Source of the DNA: Rhizobium sp. Q54
GTDB lineage: Bacteria; Pseudomonadota; Alphaproteobacteria; Rhizobiales; Beijerinckiaceae
Direction: 5' to 3'
DNA length: 8,610 bases
NCBI GenBank assembly: GCA_945901195.1
Contig: CAMDKB010000185.1
Coordinates: forward strand, 1 to 8,610
Shown here: positions 6,725-8,610 of the stretch, piece after piece
Layout: the number at the start of each line of letters is the position of its first letter
How positions within the stretch are numbered: position 1 is the stretch's first letter
Position numbers and translations under genes: made by a program
Notes under the pieces: model-generated
The model's database searches: none
Told to the model about the DNA's origin: nothing
What the model saw: the letters and a program-made list of their open reading frames with translations, nothing else

Positions 6725-7771
6725 TCATTCTGCTGAAAGTTCCACCGCCCGTTTCACCAGGTGCGGCGGGGTCCTGTAGAATTTCTCTATGAGTTCGGCA
6801 ATGCGTTCACCCGGCATGGGCGCAAAATCGATGGCAATTTTTTTGCCGTCGGCGATCGTTTCGGGGTCTTTCATCGTGTCCATGAGCGCCTTGCGCAATG
6901 TCTGCACCCGGTCTTTTGGTGTCCCCGGCGGCGCGGCCAGCGGGCGGGTAATTTCGGACGGACGGAACAGCAACTCGCCGATCTGGCGGGCCTCGTCATC
7001 TCTGAGAATATCGCCTGCCGATGCGGCGGCTCCGAAAAGCTCCACCTTCCGGTCCAGCCCTGCCTGAAAGAGGATCGTCAGGTCCCCGGACTGGATGTCG
7101 TGCATGTAGGAACCGCGCACCGAGGATTCGTACATGCCGCAGGTGGCGTGCGCCTCGCCGTTCTGCATGGCCAGATTGATTTCCTTGGTTCCCTTGTAGC
7201 CGACGACAACCTTGATTGGCGCGCCGAGCAGTTTTTTCAGGATCATTGGATAGGTGCTGGTTTCAGCTTCCGGTGAAGTCGAGCCAAAAACGATTGTCTT
7301 TTTCGACTTGATGAGATCGTCCAGCGTTTTGATGCCAACACCGCCGCCTTTCCAGATTCCGCAGGCGTTGATATCGTTATGCAGGGAGCCGATCCACTCG
7401 AATTTGGCCGGTTCGGCCTTGACGTTCTGATTGCCCCTCAGGGGCTCCAGCATCAAAAGTGCACCGAAAACGCCCAGGGTCAGACCATCTTTCGGAGCGA
7501 CGTTAAAGAGGTGATTGACCACCCGCAGGCTTCCTCCACCCGGCATGTTAGACACCACGACATTGGGAGCGCCGGGAATATGACGCCCGAAATGGCGCGC
7601 GACAATGCGCGTCGTGATGTCGTAACCACCGCCCGCTCCATAGCCGACATTGATGGTCAGCGTCTTGTCGCGGAAAAACTCCGCAGGTGTCTGCGCCTGC
7701 GCACCACCGGGCCAGACAATCAACGCCGCGGCCGCAGCCATCATCGCAACAGGTGAATTCAGGAGAGCCAT
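6725..7771 (-). CDS. tctC: TctC-type (Bug family) tripartite tricarboxylate transporter solute-binding protein
   Basis: This secreted periplasmic binding protein captures a carboxylate ligand and delivers it to TctAB. A start at 7771 gives 348 residues with a classic signal peptide: a hydrophobic MMAAAAALIVW core and a probable cleavage after Ala26 (GAQA before QTP). I prefer this ATG because GAGGG lies six to seven bases upstream; the ATG at 7804 has no Shine-Dalgarno sequence and would add 11 residues. Family features include the glycine-rich VGYGAGGGYD (42-51), followed by TRIVARHFGRHIPG, the NMPGGGSLR loop (75-83), APKDG (92-96), and a C-terminal PPGTPKDRVQTLRKAL segment (281-296). Bug-type proteins are common in alpha- and betaproteobacteria. 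It is an orphan here in that tctB and tctA lie 4.5 kb downstream, beyond the efflux and hydrolase genes. The assignment to that TctAB is inference. Confidence 0.88.
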   Translation of the reverse strand: MALLNSPVAMMAAAAALIVWPGGAQAQTPAEFFRDKTLTINVGYGAGGGYDITTRIVARHFGRHIPGAPNVVVSNMPGGGSLRVVNHLFNVAPKDGLTLGVFGALLMLEPLRGNQNVKAEPAKFEWIGSLHNDINACGIWKGGGVGIKTLDDLIKSKKTIVFGSTSPEAETSTYPMILKKLLGAPIKVVVGYKGTKEINLAMQNGEAHATCGMYESSVRGSYMHDIQSGDLTILFQAGLDRKVELFGAAASAGDILRDDEARQIGELLFRPSEITRPLAAPPGTPKDRVQTLRKALMDTMKDPETIADGKKIAIDFAPMPGERIAELIEKFYRTPPHLVKRAVELSAE

Positions 7772-7926
7772 GTTTACCCTCAAAGTTAAGACTTGCTTAA
7801 CCATAGAGGAAACGAGCGACCAGCCATAGCCCGTTCCGGTAACTCCGGCGCAAGGTCGCGTCGCTAGTCTGAAGTCTCAAAGCTGCAATCCCACGTGGTG
7901 ACGATCAGAACTTGGCTATCAGGATT
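7772..7926. other. Divergent intergenic region between tctC-like and ABC ATPase genes
   Basis: Both genes must start transcription from or near this 155-bp region, but I find no strong promoter in either direction. It contains several symmetric elements: GTTAAG-ACTTG-CTTAAC at 7785-7801, the 8-bp palindrome CCACGTGG at 7891-7898, and a nested pair in which GCGACC (7816-7821) and GGTCGC (7854-7859) enclose CCGG-TAACT-CCGG (7836-7848). Any of these could bind a regulator or fold in the leader RNA. Confidence 0.4.
7785..7801. repeat. Inverted repeat just upstream of the tctC-like start
   Basis: A 6-bp inverted repeat GTTAAG/CTTAAC with a 5-bp spacer (ACTTG) ends 14 bp upstream of the preferred start codon at 7771 and sits between the two in-frame ATG codons. 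It may be a regulator-binding site or a small leader hairpin near the ribosome-binding site. Six-bp arms can occur by chance. Confidence 0.4.
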
Positions 7927-8610
7927 ATGAAGATGCAAAACGGCGATGAAGATCAGTTCTCGCAGGCGCAAGGCAGCGCTCATCCTGCCTTGCGCCTGCG
8001 AGGGCTCACGAAAATCTTCAACAAGCCGGCTGTTAGCAATTTCGACCTGTCAGTTCAGCCTGGTGAATTCTATGCGCTGCTCGGCCCCAATGGCGCGGGC
8101 AAGACAACGACGCTGCGGATGGTGGCGGGCCTTCTGCAACCGACCAGCGGATCCATCGAAATTTTCGGTATCAATGCCTTGCGCAACCCTATTGAAGCCA
8201 AGCGCATCACGGCCTGGCTTCCTGATGAGCCAATGCTTTATGACAAGCTGGATCCCGTCGAATATCTCGAATTTGTTGCGGGACTGTGGGGCGTCGCACC
8301 GCGCCGCGCCGAAGCCAATGCAGAAGAACTCTTGAATGTGCTCGGCCTCTGGGAGCACCGCAGCGAACGCTGCGAGGGGTTTTCACGCGGCATGAAGCAG
8401 AAGGTGGCTCTGGCTGGCGCGCTGATCCACGAGCCAAAACTCCTGATGCTGGATGAACCGCTGACCGGGCTTGATGCGGCCATTGCACGCCAGGTGAAGG
8501 AACTTCTCACCCGGCGGGTCAACGGCGGCGCGACGATCATTCTTACGACACATATTCTGGAAGTGGCGGAGCGGCTCGCAGGGCGCATTGGCATCATCAA
8601 TAACGGTCAA
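7927..8610 (+). CDS. ABC transporter ATP-binding protein (ABC-2 exporter type), 3' end outside window
   Basis: The first 228 codons of an ABC ATPase are present; the frame is open at the right edge. Motifs in order: Walker A GPNGAGKT (53-60), signature FSRGMKQK (152-159) in place of LSGGQ, Walker B LLMLDEP (172-178), D-loop LTGLD (179-183), and the H-loop His209 in LTTHI. The usual Q-loop glutamine is replaced in LPDEPMLY (98-105), a variant I recall from some ABC-2 export ATPases such as EcsA-like proteins. The FSxGM signature fits the same group. The start is ATG 7927 or 7933; AGG at 7921-7923 is better spaced for 7933. The first 20 residues are polar, precede the ABC fold, and are partly encoded by a long inverted repeat. 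The permease partner is presumably just beyond the window. The exported substrate is unknown. Confidence 0.92.
   Translation, partial: MKMQNGDEDQFSQAQGSAHPALRLRGLTKIFNKPAVSNFDLSVQPGEFYALLGPNGAGKTTTLRMVAGLLQPTSGSIEIFGINALRNPIEAKRITAWLPDEPMLYDKLDPVEYLEFVAGLWGVAPRRAEANAEELLNVLGLWEHRSERCEGFSRGMKQKVALAGALIHEPKLLMLDEPLTGLDAAIARQVKELLTRRVNGGATIILTTHILEVAERLAGRIGIINNGQ
7959..8002. repeat. Perfect 18-bp inverted repeat (hairpin) within the ABC ATPase 5' coding region
   Basis: The left arm CTCGCAGGCGCAAGGCAG (7959-7976) and the right arm CTGCCTTGCGCCTGCGAG (7985-8002) are exact reverse complements separated by 8 nt. As RNA the stem can grow by two G-U pairs, one G-C and one A-U pair (7955-7958 with 8003-8006). 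It is encoded in frame as residues about 11-26, directly before the ABC domain. No T tract follows on either strand, so it is not a normal terminator. It may be a palindromic repeat element inserted into the gene or a translational control hairpin. Confidence 0.85.

Noticed and set aside
7433..7445. GCCCC-TCA-GGGGC palindrome inside the tctC-like gene
   Set aside because: It has short five-base arms within coding sequence of high GC, explained by codons for a Leu-Arg-Gly stretch, with no supporting context.

Overview
The window is GC-rich DNA from a bacterium, most likely an alphaproteobacterium (probably Hyphomicrobiales/Bradyrhizobium-like). This guess rests on base composition, on the sequence style of the tricarboxylate-transporter binding protein, and on the mix of a tripartite tricarboxylate transporter (TTT) with a MarR-EmrAB efflux cassette; no database search was possible. 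Seven complete genes lie on the minus strand, and one gene on the plus strand runs off the right end. There are no RNA genes, insertion sequences, CRISPR arrays or phage genes that I can support.

In minus-strand transcription order (right to left) the genes are: a secreted TctC-type solute-binding protein (6725-7771); a MarR-family regulator (6183-6644); an EmrA/HlyD-type periplasmic adaptor (4834-6186); an EmrB-type 14-helix drug exporter (3278-4831); a dienelactone-hydrolase-family enzyme (2461-3129); TctB (1710-2201); and TctA (195-1697). marR and emrA overlap by ATGA, emrA and emrB are 2 bp apart, and tctB and tctA are 12 bp apart. These are therefore two tight operons, marR-emrA-emrB and tctB-tctA, with the hydrolase and the binding protein as separately spaced neighbours. 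A promoter with a palindromic operator candidate lies upstream of marR, a GC-rich terminator-like hairpin follows the hydrolase, and another hairpin follows tctA.

On the plus strand, divergent from the binding-protein gene, is the start of an ABC transporter ATPase of the ABC-2 exporter type (7927 to beyond 8610). Its 5' coding end carries a perfect 18-bp inverted repeat with an 8-nt loop, the most striking unexplained structure in the window.

A reasonable functional reading is that TctC, TctB and TctA together take up an organic acid, the hydrolase may act on a lactone or ester, and MarR controls a tripartite pump that exports a toxic compound, perhaps related to that substrate. The families are well known. 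What is less usual is the arrangement: the TTT binding protein is separated from its membrane subunits by an efflux-and-hydrolase block. I do not see a clearly undescribed system here, only some unusual architecture and several candidate cis-acting structures.
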